NCBI GenBank assembly: GCA_904393855.1
Contig: CAJFNE010000001.1
Location: forward strand, 1-41,857
Direction of reading: 5' to 3'
Length of the DNA: 41,857 nucleotides
Source: an uncultured Oscillibacter sp.
GTDB lineage: Bacteria > Bacillota > Clostridia > Oscillospirales > Oscillospiraceae
Shown: positions 41,407 through 41,857 of the stretch, piece by piece
How the letters are laid out: every line of letters begins with the position of its first letter
Numbering within the stretch: position 1 is the stretch's first letter
Made by a program: the position numbers and the translations under genes
Notes under the pieces: generated by a model
Database searches by the model: none
Told to the model about the DNA's origin: nothing
Seen by the model: only the letters and a program-made list of their open reading frames with translations

Positions 41407-41857
41407 TTATTCAGCGGCCTCGGCGGCGGGAGCCTCCTCCAGCTGCTCACCCTGCTTACCCTCCAGCACGGCATTGGCCATGATGGAAGAGATCAGCTTG
41501 ATGGCGCGGATGGCGTCGTCATTGCCGGGGATCACGTAGTCGATCTCATCGGGATCGCAGTTGGTATCGGCAATGGCCACCACGGGGATGTGCAGCTTGT
41601 GGGCCTCGGCAATGGCGTTGCGCTCCTTGCGGGTATCCACAATGAACAGGGCGCCGGGCAGGGTCTTCATATCTTTCACGCCGCCCAGGTACTTCTCCAG
41701 CTTGGCAATCTCGCCCAGGTGCTTCATGACTTCCTTCTTGGGCAGCATATCGAACGTACCGTCGGACTGCATGGTCTTCAGCTGGTTCAGCCGGTCCACG
41801 CGGGTGCGCATGGTCTTGAAGTTGGTCATCATGCCGCCCAGCCACCGGGCGTTCACA
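41407..41857 (-). CDS. rpsB: 30S ribosomal protein S2, C-terminal part, cut by window edge
   Basis: The frame runs in from the right edge and encodes the last ~149 residues of S2, starting at NARWLGGMMTNFKTM and including FIVDTRKERNAIAEAHKLHIPVVAIADTNCDPD in segments, then an acidic tail (EQLEEAPAAEAAE). S2 is a 30S assembly and mRNA-platform protein. rpsB-tsf is the universal order; 57 nt separate the two and include a small GGCGC-GCT-GCGCC hairpin. Confidence 0.96.
   Translation of the reverse strand, partial: VNARWLGGMMTNFKTMRTRVDRLNQLKTMQSDGTFDMLPKKEVMKHLGEIAKLEKYLGGVKDMKTLPGALFIVDTRKERNAIAEAHKLHIPVVAIADTNCDPDEIDYVIPGNDDAIRAIKLISSIMANAVLEGKQGEQLEEAPAAEAAE

Noticed and set aside
1..41857. 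Prophage, insertion sequence, toxin-antitoxin, defence or biosynthetic cluster; tRNA or rRNA genes
   Set aside because: I looked for transposase, integrase, phage structural, nuclease or synthase motifs and for tRNA-like cloverleaf ends on both strands and saw none.

Overview
The window is a G+C-rich chromosomal segment from an anaerobic, endospore-forming Bacillota, class Clostridia. Gene content and order suggest Oscillospiraceae (Flavonifractor/Lawsonibacter/Intestinimonas-like). The lineage is an inference from sporulation genes (spoIVA, spoVM, sipL, gerW), classic Firmicute gene clusters, a butyryl-CoA:acetate CoA-transferase-like gene and AGGAGG ribosome binding sites; no rRNA was available to confirm it. 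Almost all genes are on the minus strand. Only a polar amino acid ABC transporter (761-3302) and a MATE exporter (38921-40306) are on the plus strand.

Layout from left to right. (1) 1-5630: spoIVA (cut by the edge), a three-gene amino acid ABC transporter, a three-copy intergenic repeat array, then sipL, a 24-residue spoVM and a 53-residue membrane protein. This puts three proteins of the spore coat basement layer within 5.5 kb. (2) 5849-16792: rsgA-prkC-prpC-rlmN-rsmB-yugP-fmt-def-priA-rpoZ, transcribed right to left and ending in a strong terminator. (3) 16857-22770: cdaA-cdaR-rseC-DUF5685-dnaJ-like-yicC-remA-gmk, starting from a good promoter before cdaA. (4) 22883-24255: a cysteine desulfurase-like enzyme with a DUF3343 Se/S-carrier-like protein, next to a repeat-rich gap (24256-24698). 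(5) 24699-26440: carD-ispD-ispF. (6) 26657-28006: the CoA-transferase as a separate unit. (7) 28156-33510: rpiR-baiN-like-cmk-plsC-ispH-rpsA. (8) 33644-38714: site-2 protease-scpA-scpB-DUF2953-gerW-dacF-rluB. (9) 38921-40306: MATE exporter. (10) 40373-41857: rpsB (cut by the edge) and tsf. Many neighbours overlap by 4-13 nt (ATGA/GTGA junctions), which suggests translational coupling.

Most of the window is conserved housekeeping and sporulation DNA. I see no defence locus, prophage, biosynthetic cluster or CRISPR array. The best leads are small-scale. tsf carries a perfect 56-bp tandem duplication that breaks its frame. ispH stops before its conserved C-terminal GxTAGAS(T/A)P motif, exactly at a frame break with rpsA, where many Clostridia encode an IspH-S1 fusion. 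A dispersed repeat family (GTTACCGAG-N27/28-GGTAACGAG followed by an 11-bp T-rich hairpin) occurs in two places and reaches into the 3' ends of sipL and ispF. A perfect palindrome lies over the -10 box of the rpiR promoter. A terminator-like hairpin sits against the ribosome binding site of the ABC transporter operon.
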